Shown piece by piece: positions 8,038 through 16,931 of a DNA stretch of 64,000 bases. This DNA is from Agathobaculum hominis (GTDB lineage: Bacteria > Bacillota > Clostridia > Oscillospirales > Butyricicoccaceae), in the NCBI RefSeq assembly GCF_014288055.1, contig NZ_JACOPK010000007.1, forward strand, positions 62,001 to 126,000, read 5' to 3'. The notes under the pieces are model-generated. The model searched no databases. It saw only the letters and a program-made list of their open reading frames with translations, and was not told where the DNA came from. Position 1 is the first letter of the stretch, and every line of letters starts with the position of its first letter. The translations under genes were made by a program, and so were the position numbers.

Positions 8038-9214
8038 GGATGTTCTCTCCTCTGTAACGCGCAATCGCAGCGCAGTCCTTGTCGCCGCGGCCGGAAATGT
8101 TGATAACGATGATCTTGTCCCTTCCCATCGTCGGCGCGAGCTTCATCGCGTGCGCAACAGCGTGTGCGGACTCGATCGCCGGGATAATGCCCTCAATGCG
8201 GCTGAGATATTCGAAGGCCTCTACCGCCTCGTCATCGGTCACCGGGACGTACTCCGCTCTGCCGATGTCGTGCAGATAAGCGTGCTCCGGGCCGATGCCG
8301 GGGTAATCCAGACCGGCCGAGATGGAGTATACGGGCGCGATCTGGCCGTATTCGTCCTGGCAGAAGTAGGACTTCATGCCGTGGAAGATACCCAGACGGC
8401 CGGTCGCGATGGTCGCAGCGGTCTCCGCCGTATCAACGCCGCGTCCTGCGGCCTCACAGCCGATCAGACGAACGCCTTCATCCTCGATGAAATTATAGAA
8501 TGCACCGATGGCGTTCGAGCCGCCGCCTACGCACGCGAGCACTGCGTCCGGCAGACGGCCTTCCTTCTCGAGCATCTGCTCCTTGATTTCCTTGGAAATG
8601 ACCGACTGGAAGTCACGGACAATGGTCGGGAACGGATGCGGACCCATGCAGGAACCGAGGCAGTAATGCGTATCGTCGATGCGGCTCGTCCACTCGCGGA
8701 ACGCTGCCGAGCAGGCATCCTTGAGCGTGCCGGTACCGGTCGTGACCGGAATGACCTCCGCACCGAGCAGGCGCATGCGGTACACGTTGAGCGCCTGACG
8801 CTCGGTGTCCTCGACGCCCATGAATACGACGCACTCCATGCCCATCAGCGCAGCGGCGGTCGCGGTCGCAACGCCGTGCTGACCGGCGCCGGTCTCCGCG
8901 ATGAGACGGGTCTTGCCCATCTTCTTAGCCAGAAGCGCCTGACCGAGCACGTTGTTGATCTTATGAGCGCCGGTGTGGTTGAGATCCTCGCGCTTGAGGT
9001 AGATCTTCGCGCCGCCGAGATCGTTTGTCATATGCTCCGCGAAATACAGGCGCGAGGGACGGCCGGCATAGCTGTTCAGCAGCTCGGTCAGCTCCGCATT
9101 GAATTCCGGATCGTCCTTATAGTGGTTGTAGGCCTTTTCCAGTTCGATGACTGCGTTCATCAGCGTCTCCGGCATATACTGACCGCCGTGTACGCCAAAA
9201 CGTCCCTTGCTCAT
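8030..9214 (-). CDS. trpB: Tryptophan synthase beta chain
   Basis: The 394-residue PLP enzyme condenses indole with serine to tryptophan. The PLP-binding Lys is in HTGAHKINNVLGQAL, the phosphate loop is CVGGGSNAIGAF, and the N-terminal GRFGVHGGQYMPETLM is the classical TrpB1 beginning, so it should pair with the adjacent TrpA. Its ATG overlaps the trpF stop as ATGA. Confidence 0.98.
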   Translation of the reverse strand: MSKGRFGVHGGQYMPETLMNAVIELEKAYNHYKDDPEFNAELTELLNSYAGRPSRLYFAEHMTNDLGGAKIYLKREDLNHTGAHKINNVLGQALLAKKMGKTRLIAETGAGQHGVATATAAALMGMECVVFMGVEDTERQALNVYRMRLLGAEVIPVTTGTGTLKDACSAAFREWTSRIDDTHYCLGSCMGPHPFPTIVRDFQSVISKEIKEQMLEKEGRLPDAVLACVGGGSNAIGAFYNFIEDEGVRLIGCEAAGRGVDTAETAATIATGRLGIFHGMKSYFCQDEYGQIAPVYSISAGLDYPGIGPEHAYLHDIGRAEYVPVTDDEAVEAFEYLSRIEGIIPAIESAHAVAHAMKLAPTMGRDKIIVINISGRGDKDCAAIARYRGENIHE

Positions 9215-9822
9215 TGGTGTGCTCCTTTCACAAGCGCCGCAACACGGCGCATCTTGTCGGTGTCCTTGGTGTCGTCTGTCTCTATCCCGCTCGAAAGATC
9301 GAGCGCATACGCGCCGGTCTGCGCCGCGCGCGTGATATTTTCTTCGTTAAGCCCTCCTGCGAGGAAATACGGGTGGCTGGTCTCCCCGATCAGCGACCAG
9401 TCAAAGGTCTTTCCGCTGCCGCCGTAAGCATGCTTTACATAGGTATCGAGCAGCAGATAGTCGACCGGCAGCCGGTCCGCCTCCTCAATGTCGCGATGCG
9501 TCTCGACGCGTACCGCATAAATGATGGGAGCGTTCGTCAGACGGCGCAGCTTTTTGATGTAGTGTTCATTTTCGTCGCCGTGCAGCTGAATGAGGTCGAT
9601 GACCTCGTCCCTCACCAGCGCCGCGATATGCTCAGGCTCGTCGTTTACAAATACACCGACCGCTTTAATCTCCGGATCGAGATGCTCCTTCAGCCGCGCC
9701 GCGTCCAGATCGGATACATGGCGGCGGCTGTCCGCAAACACAAAGCCGATATAGTCCGGGCGGGTCTCATTTGCTGCCTCAATATCCTCGATACGAGTCA
9801 GTCCACAGAATTTCAGTTTCAT
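9211..9822 (-). CDS. trpF: Phosphoribosylanthranilate isomerase
   Basis: The 203-residue barrel converts phosphoribosylanthranilate to the 1-deoxyribulose form. LKFCGLTRIEDI holds the catalytic Cys and VNDEPEHIAALV, LIQLHGDE and FDWSLIGE match the family; GLNEENITRA is the phosphate loop. It is a separate gene, not fused to trpC, and overlaps both neighbours by four bases. Confidence 0.95.
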   Translation of the reverse strand: MKLKFCGLTRIEDIEAANETRPDYIGFVFADSRRHVSDLDAARLKEHLDPEIKAVGVFVNDEPEHIAALVRDEVIDLIQLHGDENEHYIKKLRRLTNAPIIYAVRVETHRDIEEADRLPVDYLLLDTYVKHAYGGSGKTFDWSLIGETSHPYFLAGGLNEENITRAAQTGAYALDLSSGIETDDTKDTDKMRRVAALVKGAHQ

Positions 9823-10601
9823 TTTGCTGCCTCCCTAAGCGCATGAAGCGCCTGTTTTTTGTCTGCTGCGCGCATCAGGTACTCACCAACGAGAATCGCG
9901 TCCGCGCCCGTTCTGCGCAGCGCCGCAGCGTCCTCCGGCGAGGAAACGCCGCTCTCCGCCACAAAAACCGTGCCTTTCGGCGTGCCGTTCCGCAGCTTTG
10001 CCGCGTTTCCGAGGTCGACTGTAAAGTCCTTGAGATTTCGGTTGTTGACGCCGATGAGCCGCGCGCCTGCCTGTACCGCGGACTGCATCTCCTGCGCGTC
10101 GTGCGTTTCCACCAAAGCGCTCATGCCGAGTTTGTCACAAATGCCGATGTAATCGCGTATCGTTTCGGTGTCCAGCAGCGTGCAGATGAGCAGGACTGCA
10201 TCCGCACCGAGCACCTTTGCCTGATAGATCTGGTACTCGTCCACTGTAAAATCCTTGCGGATCATCGGACGGGTGACGATCTTTCGAACCTTTTTAAAAA
10301 TCTCGTCCGAGCCGAGGAACCAGTTCGGCTCGGTCAGACAGGAAACGCAGTTCGCACCGGCGTCCTCATAGCTGCGCGCGATGGCTTCAAAGTCAAATAC
10401 CGGGTCGATGACGCCCTTGGACGGGCTCGCCTTTTTCACCTCACAGATAAACGCGCAGTCCTTCCCTGCCAGCGCCTTCTCGAAGCGGAAATCGCCCTTC
10501 GGCATGGCTTCCGCCTGCGCTTTTATATCCGCGAGCGGTGTTTTCGCCTGATCTGCCGCGACCCGTTTCCGGGCGAAAGCGGCCAGTTCGTCGAGAATCA
10601 T
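9819..10601 (-). CDS. trpC: Indole-3-glycerol phosphate synthase
   Basis: The 260-residue barrel closes the indole ring. Catalytic Lys and Glu residues lie in FICEVKKASPSKG, RKDFTVDEYQIY and LVETHDAQE; LIGVNNRNLKDF and VAESGVSSPEDAA are the conserved Asn/Glu loops. Both ends overlap neighbouring trp genes by ATGA, so translation is coupled. Confidence 0.97.
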   Translation of the reverse strand: MILDELAAFARKRVAADQAKTPLADIKAQAEAMPKGDFRFEKALAGKDCAFICEVKKASPSKGVIDPVFDFEAIARSYEDAGANCVSCLTEPNWFLGSDEIFKKVRKIVTRPMIRKDFTVDEYQIYQAKVLGADAVLLICTLLDTETIRDYIGICDKLGMSALVETHDAQEMQSAVQAGARLIGVNNRNLKDFTVDLGNAAKLRNGTPKGTVFVAESGVSSPEDAAALRRTGADAILVGEYLMRAADKKQALHALREAAK

Positions 10602-11617
10602 GCCTTCGCCGCCTCCTGCGTTGCGGCTGCGAACTGATCGAGCTTGGCGAGTGCCGCACCGCTGTCGATAAGCTCTGCGGCCTTTTTGATGCCGTCTTCG
10701 AGCGTCAGACCGTCTAGACCAAGATACAGCGCGATGCCCGCGTTCAGCAGGATCTCTTCACGCTTTGCGCCCTGCTCTCTGCCGGAGAGAATGTCTCTGG
10801 TGATCTGTGCATTCACCCTGGGCGAGCCGCCGCGCAGATCATCCACCGTGCACAGCGACAGTCCGTATTTTTCGGGGTCGAGCTGGTACGGAGTCAGCTT
10901 GCCGTCACGGATCTCGCAGACCTTGTTATCTCCGATGAGGCTCGCCTCATCCATGCCGCCGCCGCATACGACCATGCCGCGCGTTACGCCGAGGTTGGAG
11001 AGCACCTGTGCCATCGGCATGACCAGGTTTTCGTCATATACGCCGAGCAGCTGCATGGTGGCGCGCGCCGGGTTGGACAGCGGGCCGAGAACGTTGAAGA
11101 TCGTGCGCTCGCCCATGCCCTTGCGGACCGGAGCGACGTTCTTCATGGATTTGTGGTAGCCCTGTGCGAACAGGAAGCAGATTCCGGTCTCGCTCAGCAC
11201 CTTTTCGTTCTGCTCCGGCGTGAGGCTGAGCACGACGCCAAGCTCCTCCAGAACGTCTGCTGCACCCGACTTGGAGGATACCGAACGGTTGCCATGCTTG
11301 GCTACCGGCACGCCGCCTGCCGCTGCAACGAATGCCGCCGTAGTCGAGATATTGAACGAGCCGACCTCGTCTCCGCCCGTGCCGACAATATCCATGACCG
11401 CGCCCTTCGGCTCGATGTGCGCACCTTTCTCACGCATGACCTCGGCGCATGCCGTGATCTCGGTGATGGTCTCGCCCTTCATGCGCAGCGCGGTCAGCAG
11501 AGTCGCCATTTCAATATCGGTCGCCGTGCCGTCCATCATTTCCTCCATCGTTGCACGGGCGATGGCGTAGTCCAGATCGCGCCCGTTGATTGCTTCGTGG
11601 ATTGCAAGCTGTATCAT
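10598..11617 (-). CDS. trpD: Anthranilate phosphoribosyltransferase
   Basis: The 339-residue enzyme transfers phosphoribose from PRPP to anthranilate. The PRPP loop is DIVGTGGDEVGSFNIST, with KHGNRSVSSKSGAADVLEEL as the second conserved loop and VAPVRKGMGERTIFNVLGPL as the anthranilate/metal region. Length is normal. It is separated from trpG by 27 bases. Confidence 0.97.
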   Translation of the reverse strand: MIQLAIHEAINGRDLDYAIARATMEEMMDGTATDIEMATLLTALRMKGETITEITACAEVMREKGAHIEPKGAVMDIVGTGGDEVGSFNISTTAAFVAAAGGVPVAKHGNRSVSSKSGAADVLEELGVVLSLTPEQNEKVLSETGICFLFAQGYHKSMKNVAPVRKGMGERTIFNVLGPLSNPARATMQLLGVYDENLVMPMAQVLSNLGVTRGMVVCGGGMDEASLIGDNKVCEIRDGKLTPYQLDPEKYGLSLCTVDDLRGGSPRVNAQITRDILSGREQGAKREEILLNAGIALYLGLDGLTLEDGIKKAAELIDSGAALAKLDQFAAATQEAAKA

Positions 11618-11644
11618 GATATATCAACCTTTCTGCTTCAGATG

Positions 11645-12211
11645 TTATACATTCAGGAAATTCTTCATAATGACCGTTCCCTGCGGCGTCAGAATGGACT
11701 CCGGATGGAACTGCACGCCGTAGATCGGCATGGTTCTGTGCCGCACGGCCATAATTTCACCGCGCTCGTCGCGCGAGATGACCTTGAGGCAGTCGGGCAG
11801 GACGTCCGGTGCGGCAACGAGCGAGTGATAGCGTGCGACCTTTACCTTTTCCGGCAGGCCCGTGAACAGCGGCTCCGCCGGATCGACCGTGACCTCGCTC
11901 TGCTTGCCGTGCATGAGCTGCTGCGCGTGCTCGATACGGCCGCCGAATGCCTCGCAGATGGCCTGATGGCCGAGGCACACGCCGAGGATCGGAATACGTC
12001 CGCCGAGCTTTGTCACGACCTCCTCGCAGATGCCGGCGTCCTTCGGATAGCCGGGACCCGGCGAGAGGATGATGTGCGAAGGATTCAGATGCTCGATTTC
12101 GCTGACGGTCAGCGCGTCGTTTCGCACAACACGCATATCCGGTTCGATGGCTGCCGCCTGCTGATAGAGATTATAGGAAAAAGAGTCGTAGTTATCGATC
12201 AGGAGTATCAT
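11645..12211 (-). CDS. trpG: Anthranilate synthase component II (glutamine amidotransferase)
   Basis: The 188-residue class I amidotransferase supplies ammonia to TrpE. The nucleophilic Cys is in GVCLGHQAI and the His/Glu pair in QFHPESILT; the oxyanion region is LSPGPGYPKDAG. Its ATG shares one base with the trpE stop (TAATG), so the two subunits are made in step. As often with such proteins it could also serve PabB, but no pab gene is in the window. Confidence 0.94.
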   Translation of the reverse strand: MILLIDNYDSFSYNLYQQAAAIEPDMRVVRNDALTVSEIEHLNPSHIILSPGPGYPKDAGICEEVVTKLGGRIPILGVCLGHQAICEAFGGRIEHAQQLMHGKQSEVTVDPAEPLFTGLPEKVKVARYHSLVAAPDVLPDCLKVISRDERGEIMAVRHRTMPIYGVQFHPESILTPQGTVIMKNFLNV

Positions 12212-13668
12212 TATCCGTCTACCTCCGAAGCGCTTTCCAGTGCATTGATGACCGCGCGGGCCTTGTTCGCGCTTTCCATGTATTCATTATGCGGCACCGA
12301 GTCCGCCACGATGCCGCCGCCGGCCTGTACGGTGACGATACCGTTCTTTTTCGCCGCCATGCGGATGGCGATGCAGGTGTCCATGTTGCCGGCAAAATCC
12401 AGATAGCCGAGCGCACCGCCGTATACGCCGCGCGGCTCGCTCTCCTGCTCCTCAATGATCTCGCACGCGCGGATCTTGGGCGCGCCGGACAGGGTCCCTG
12501 CCGGGAGCACCGCCTCGATGGCGTCGCAGGCGTCGTACTGCTCTGCAATATCGCCCTCGACCTGCGAGCAGATGTGCATGATCCTGGAGTAGCGGTGGAT
12601 CATCATATAATCCGTAACCTCGACCGTGCCGACCCTGGACACGCGGCCGAGATCGTTTCGTCCGAGGTCGACCAGCATGTTATGCTCGGAAAGCTCCTTC
12701 TCGTCGGCGAGCAGCTCCCGCTCGAGCGCCTTGTCCTCTTCCTCTGTCTTTCCGCGCGGGCGGGAACCGGCGACCGGAAAGGTAGTCAGGCGGCCGTCCT
12801 GAAGGCGTACAAGCGTTTCCGGCGAGGAGCACATGATCTCGTCCCCGTCAACGGAAAGGAACACCATGTACGGCGAGGGATTGGTGGTGCGGAGCACGCG
12901 ATACGCGGAAAGCAGGCTGTCTGCATAAGGGCTCGTGAACTGCCGCGACTGAACCGCCTGAAAGATATCGCCGTTGAAGATATATTCGCGCGTCTTTTCC
13001 ACGATGTCCGTGTACTGCTCTTCCGTTACGTTGCAGGTGAACTGCGGCTTTGCCGTGACCCTGAGCGGCGGCAGCGGCGTCTGATCTCCGATGAGCGCCG
13101 CCATTGCTTCAAGTGAAGCGCAGGCCTTTCCGTAGTTCTCCAGAACGTTGTCGGTCTGCATATTGACGATGAGCACGATTTTCTGCTTGAGGTGGTCGTA
13201 TGCGATGACCTTGTCAAACAGCATCAGATCGAAGTCGTCCCATTCGCCGCGCTTGATCCTGAGCGTCGGTTCGGCATAGCCGAGCATCGCATACGCGAAG
13301 TAGCCGACGAAGCCGCCCGTAAACGGGGGCAGGCCTTCGATGTGCGGCGCGCGGTACCTGCTGAGCACCTCACGCAGTACGGAAAGCGGCTTGTCTGTCT
13401 CGACCGTGCGGTTCTCCGCGCCCTCGAGCGTTACCGTGCCGTTTTTGCAGGTCGCACGGAGGATGGGGTCGTAGCCGAGGAAGGAATAGCGTGCCCACTT
13501 TTCTCCGCCCTCTACGCTTTCCAGAAGAAAGAAGCGGTCAGAGCGCGTCTGAAGCCGGCGCAGAAGCGCGATTGGCGTAATCATATCAGCGTAAATCTCG
13601 CGGCAGACCGGAATAGTCGTGTATTTTTCTGCGAGCTTTACGATTTCATCACTGCTTGGAGTAATCAT
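12211..13668 (-). CDS. trpE: Anthranilate synthase component I
   Basis: The 485-residue chorismate-using subunit has the N-terminal tryptophan feedback element (FFLLESVEGGEKWARYSF) and the C-terminal chorismate-binding core (PEGTLSG-type region VLPAGTLSGAPKIRA, and AGGGIVADSVP). The presence of LLES argues for feedback inhibition by tryptophan. I start at ATG 13668, nine bases after GGAGG; six more codons upstream are open but lack an RBS. It is the first gene of the operon and sits directly behind the T-box leader. Confidence 0.96.
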   Translation of the reverse strand: MITPSSDEIVKLAEKYTTIPVCREIYADMITPIALLRRLQTRSDRFFLLESVEGGEKWARYSFLGYDPILRATCKNGTVTLEGAENRTVETDKPLSVLREVLSRYRAPHIEGLPPFTGGFVGYFAYAMLGYAEPTLRIKRGEWDDFDLMLFDKVIAYDHLKQKIVLIVNMQTDNVLENYGKACASLEAMAALIGDQTPLPPLRVTAKPQFTCNVTEEQYTDIVEKTREYIFNGDIFQAVQSRQFTSPYADSLLSAYRVLRTTNPSPYMVFLSVDGDEIMCSSPETLVRLQDGRLTTFPVAGSRPRGKTEEEDKALERELLADEKELSEHNMLVDLGRNDLGRVSRVGTVEVTDYMMIHRYSRIMHICSQVEGDIAEQYDACDAIEAVLPAGTLSGAPKIRACEIIEEQESEPRGVYGGALGYLDFAGNMDTCIAIRMAAKKNGIVTVQAGGGIVADSVPHNEYMESANKARAVINALESASEVDG

Positions 13669-13701
13669 GGTGTCCAACCTCCACATCGAATTTTAGTCAA
13701 A

Positions 13702-14000
13702 CAAAAAAGGCTTTCATCCTCATGATACATGACTGTATCATGGGACAAAAGCCTTGAAAACTTCTGCGGTACCACCCAGATTGACGCATAGCGTCCGCTC
13801 ACCAGTGTGCCATCACACACCTTCCCCTCTAACGGCGGGATACCGTCAGCCATACTCTCCCTTCGGATTTCAGACCGCCCTCACAAGTCCATTCAGAATC
13901 GTCCTGCGATACTGTCCTTTCACCACCGGACAGCTCTCTGGGAACGCGGTTTCGTTCTTACTTACTCTTGCTCTTCGGTTTTCGTGTTTAACTGTGACCA
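13702..14000 (-). ncRNA. T-box riboswitch leader of the trp operon (tRNA-Trp specifier)
   Basis: The leader contains the hallmark T-box TGGGTGGTACCGCAG (complement of 13764-13778), a long 5' stem I region and a final rho-independent terminator (complement of 13702-13756: AAGGCTTT/AAAGCCTT with an inner ATGATAC/GTATCAT arm and a T run). The specifier is read as TGG at the complement of 13889-13891 in the context GAATGGAC, matching Trp. Uncharged tRNA-Trp should pair with the specifier and the T-box and let transcription continue into trpE. Confidence 0.94.
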
Positions 14001-14029
14001 AGTATAATACTCGGACTTTATTTTGTCAA
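14001..14029 (-). promoter_or_regulatory. trp operon promoter
   Basis: TTGACA (complement of 14024-14029), 17 bases, TATACT (complement of 14001-14006), immediately before the T-box leader. Confidence 0.88.
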
Positions 14030-14081
14030 GCGCCTTTTCGGATTTTCTTTCTCTGACGGACGGCATCCCATTTTGTCCGTG

Positions 14082-14999
14082 TCAGCGGAACATCGGCGGC
14101 AGACAGAGCTCGTGTCTGGGAATACGCGACCAGTCGAAGTCCTGCACGAGCTCCCGAACACTTGCCGGCTCTGCACGGTCGGTGAGATGCGCGGCGAAAG
14201 CAAGCGCTCCGATGACCTGCTCGGGCGTAAAACGTTCGCGCAGCAGGCCGAGATCGAGATCCTCGTCCCGCTTGGACAAGCGGCGTCCGTCCACGTCGCA
14301 CAGCAGCGGAATGTGTACGAAGTGCGGCGGTTCAAAGCCGAACAGGCGGTACAGCCAGATCTGGCGCGGCGTGCTGGAGATGAGGTCGCTTCCGCGAACG
14401 ACCTCGGTCACGCCCGACAGGCCGTCATCGACCGTCACGGCGAGCTGGTAGGCGAAAACGCCGTCCGAGCGCCGGATAATGAAATCACCGCATTCCTCCG
14501 CCAGGTTCTCGCTGTACGCGCCGAATACGCCGTCGGTAAACGAGATGATCTCGTCGGGCACGCGCACGCGCGTTGCAGGTGCACGTTTTTTCCGCTTTTC
14601 TTCGATCTCCGCAGGCGTGAGCTCCCGGCAGGTTCCGGCATACAGCACGCGGCCGTCCGAAAGATGCGGCGCACTCGCGGCGTGCAGCGCGGCCCGGGAG
14701 CAGAAGCACGGATAAAGCAGTCCCTTTTCACGCAGGATCTGCTCGTATTTTTCATAAATCGGCGCCCGCTCGGACTGATACGGCACCTCGCCGTCCCAGT
14801 CGAGACCGAGCCAGCGCAGATCGTCCATAATGAGATCCGCGTAGCTGCGCGGGCAGCGCATCGCGTCAAGATCCTCGATCCGCAGCAGGAACGCGCCGTT
14901 CTGATGCCGTGCGCTCAGCCACGCAAGCAGCGCGCACAGCACGTTTCCAAGGTGCATGCGCCCGCTCGGACTGGGCGCGAAACGTCCGACTGTCTGCAT
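14082..14999 (-). CDS. gluQ: Glutamyl-Q tRNA(Asp) synthetase
   Basis: The 305-residue protein is a glutamyl-tRNA synthetase paralogue lacking the anticodon-binding domain; it attaches glutamate to queuosine in tRNA(Asp). The HIGH-like motif is PSGRMHLGN, the KMSKS-like motif is GRRLSKRDED, and a zinc site is suggested by YPCFCSR plus YAGTCREL. The about 300-residue length separates it from true GltX (about 480). Its promoter (TTGCAA-N18-TAGAAT) shares a -35 with the divergent GH3 gene. Confidence 0.93.
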   Translation of the reverse strand: MQTVGRFAPSPSGRMHLGNVLCALLAWLSARHQNGAFLLRIEDLDAMRCPRSYADLIMDDLRWLGLDWDGEVPYQSERAPIYEKYEQILREKGLLYPCFCSRAALHAASAPHLSDGRVLYAGTCRELTPAEIEEKRKKRAPATRVRVPDEIISFTDGVFGAYSENLAEECGDFIIRRSDGVFAYQLAVTVDDGLSGVTEVVRGSDLISSTPRQIWLYRLFGFEPPHFVHIPLLCDVDGRRLSKRDEDLDLGLLRERFTPEQVIGALAFAAHLTDRAEPASVRELVQDFDWSRIPRHELCLPPMFR

Positions 15000-15034
15000 C
15001 GGCAGTCTCTCCCTTCTGTCTTTTCACTCCGACT

Positions 15035-15087
15035 ATTCTACCACATCGCGCATATACATTGCAACAGTCCGGTATTTCTGCTATAAT
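15035..15087. promoter_or_regulatory. Back-to-back promoters sharing one palindromic -35 hexamer
   Basis: TTGCAA at 15059-15064 is its own reverse complement. On the plus strand it is followed after 17 bases by TATAAT (15082-15087) for the GH3 gene. On the minus strand it is followed after 18 bases by TAGAAT (complement of 15035-15040) for gluQ. Confidence 0.72.
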
Positions 15088-15123
15088 AGTGCGCACAAGG
15101 ATTTGTCACGGGGAGGAACGGTC

Positions 15124-16278
15124 ATGACTGTACGGAAACACCTTGCTCTTGCGCTGCTGCTGACACTCGGCCTTTCCGCGTGTGCATCGAGCGAGCCGCC
15201 GCAGGCGGAAACGCCGCCCACCCAGCAAACACAGCCCGAAGCACCCGAGCCGACGCTCGAGGAGCAGCAGCAGGCCGCCGCTGAGGAATACACCGAAAAG
15301 CTTACCCTTGAGCAGCAGACTGCGCAGCTGTTCTTTGCACGCTGTCCGGACACGGACGCCGCCGCTGAGGCCGCCGAATACAGTCCCGGCGGATACATCC
15401 TGTTTGGCCGCGATTTCGACGGCAAAACGGCGGACGAGGTGAAAAGCGACATTGCGTCCTACCAGTCGGCGGCGGCCACACCCATGCTCATCGGAGCGGA
15501 CGAGGAGGGCGGCACGGTCGTGCGCGTGAGCGCGAACCCCTATCTGCGTGATACGCGCTTTTCCTCGCCGCAGAAGCTGTATGCCGAGGGCGGTCTCGAC
15601 CGCATCCGCAGCGACACGGAGGAAAAGGACGCGCTCCTGCTCTCGCTCGGCATCAACGTCAATCTCGCGCCGGTGTGCGATATTTCATCCGATCCGTCGA
15701 GCTTTATCTACCCCCGCACGCTCGGTCAGGATGCCGAAACGACGAGCGATTATATCCGCACCGTTGTCGGGCAGATGAAAAGCGACGGCATCGGCATGGT
15801 GCTCAAGCATTTCCCCGGCTACGGCGGCTCTGCCGACACGCACACCGGACAGGCGCTCGATCCGCGCCCGCTGAGTGACTTTGAGAAGAACGATCTGCTG
15901 CCCTTCGAGGCCGGCATCGATGCCGGTGCGCAGGCCGTGCTCGTCAGCCACAATATCGTCGCCTGCCTTGACGCAGATTATCCGGCATCGCTCTCCCCTG
16001 CCGTACACGCTCTGCTGCGCGGCAGGCTCGGCTTTGACGGCGTGATCATGACCGATGACCTCGCCATGCAGGCGGTGACCGATTTTACAGGCGACGAAAA
16101 CGCCGCCGTGCTCGCTGTCCAGGCCGGGAACGACCTGATCATCTCGTCCGATTTCGTCACGCAGTACCATGCGGTGCTCGACGCCGTAAAGAACGGCACG
16201 CTGCGCAAAAATGACATCGAACAGGCAGCACAGCGCGTTATCCTCTGGAAGATACAGCTCGGCCTGATCTCTTTCTGA
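15124..16278 (+). CDS. Glycoside hydrolase family 3 lipoprotein (NagZ-like)
   Basis: The 384-residue protein begins with a lipoprotein signal (LGLSAC lipobox, Cys about residue 20), a Pro/Gln/Glu-rich spacer of about 35 residues, then a single GH3 barrel. MVLKHFPGYGGSADTHTG is the GH3 loop with the His acid/base region of NagZ-type enzymes, and GVIMTDDLAMQAV holds the nucleophilic Asp. It is probably a surface-anchored beta-N-acetylhexosaminidase acting on muropeptides or host glycans. The start at 15124 follows GGGGAGG; the longer frame overlaps the promoter. Confidence 0.9.
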   Translation: MTVRKHLALALLLTLGLSACASSEPPQAETPPTQQTQPEAPEPTLEEQQQAAAEEYTEKLTLEQQTAQLFFARCPDTDAAAEAAEYSPGGYILFGRDFDGKTADEVKSDIASYQSAAATPMLIGADEEGGTVVRVSANPYLRDTRFSSPQKLYAEGGLDRIRSDTEEKDALLLSLGINVNLAPVCDISSDPSSFIYPRTLGQDAETTSDYIRTVVGQMKSDGIGMVLKHFPGYGGSADTHTGQALDPRPLSDFEKNDLLPFEAGIDAGAQAVLVSHNIVACLDADYPASLSPAVHALLRGRLGFDGVIMTDDLAMQAVTDFTGDENAAVLAVQAGNDLIISSDFVTQYHAVLDAVKNGTLRKNDIEQAAQRVILWKIQLGLISF

Positions 16279-16309
16279 AATCACCTTTTCTTCGATATGG
16301 AGGCAATAT

Positions 16310-16840
16310 ATGAACATAACCGTATATCTCGGCGCAAGCAGGGGCAATTCCCCCGCTCTTGAACAGGCGGTGCGTGCGCTTGGCGCATGGATCGGCGAGA
16401 GCGGCAACTCGCTCGTCTACGGCGGCTCAAAATCCGGTCTGATGGGCGTGCTCGCGGAGAGCACACTGCATGCAGGCGGCCGCGTCACCGGCGTCGAACC
16501 GCAGTTTTTCATCGACGCAGAGCTTCAGTACGACGCGATCGACGAGCTGATTGTCACCGAAACCATGGCGGAGCGCCGCACGAAAATGATCGAACTCGGC
16601 GATGCGTTCATCGCGATGCCCGGCGGTACGGGTACGCTCGAGGAGATTTCCGAGGTGATGAGCATGCGTGCGCTGGGTCATCTCGACGCCCCCTGCATTC
16701 TGTACAATCTGAATGGTTATTACGATGACCTCCGCTCGCTGCTGTGCCGCATGATCGACGCCGGACTTTCGACCGAAGAGCGCCAGCGCGGTATTTTCTT
16801 TGCGTCGACGCTCGACGAAATTCGCGAGCTGCTGAAATAA
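16310..16840 (+). CDS. LOG family protein (TIGR00730, nucleotide monophosphate phosphoribohydrolase type)
   Basis: The 176-residue Rossmann-fold protein has YGGSKSGLMGVLAE and the family signature MPGGTGTLEEISEV (PGGxGTxxE), with R/K in MAERRTKMI. Homologues cleave the N-glycosidic bond of nucleoside 5'-monophosphates such as cytokinin ribotides and were long misnamed lysine decarboxylases. It follows the GH3 gene by 31 bases and is probably cotranscribed. Confidence 0.9.
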   Translation: MNITVYLGASRGNSPALEQAVRALGAWIGESGNSLVYGGSKSGLMGVLAESTLHAGGRVTGVEPQFFIDAELQYDAIDELIVTETMAERRTKMIELGDAFIAMPGGTGTLEEISEVMSMRALGHLDAPCILYNLNGYYDDLRSLLCRMIDAGLSTEERQRGIFFASTLDEIRELLK

Positions 16841-16931
16841 GATTTCGCTGTCTGTAAACTGCGTTATCCGCAGTCTAATCTCCCCTTTCTGTGCATATGC
16901 TGAAGCAAACGCATGGAAAGGGGTCTTTTAT

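Noticed and set aside
14040..14085. Terminator for gluQ from the GACGGAC/GTCCGTG pairing
   Set aside because: The pairing overlaps the end of the gene and no T run follows on the minus strand.
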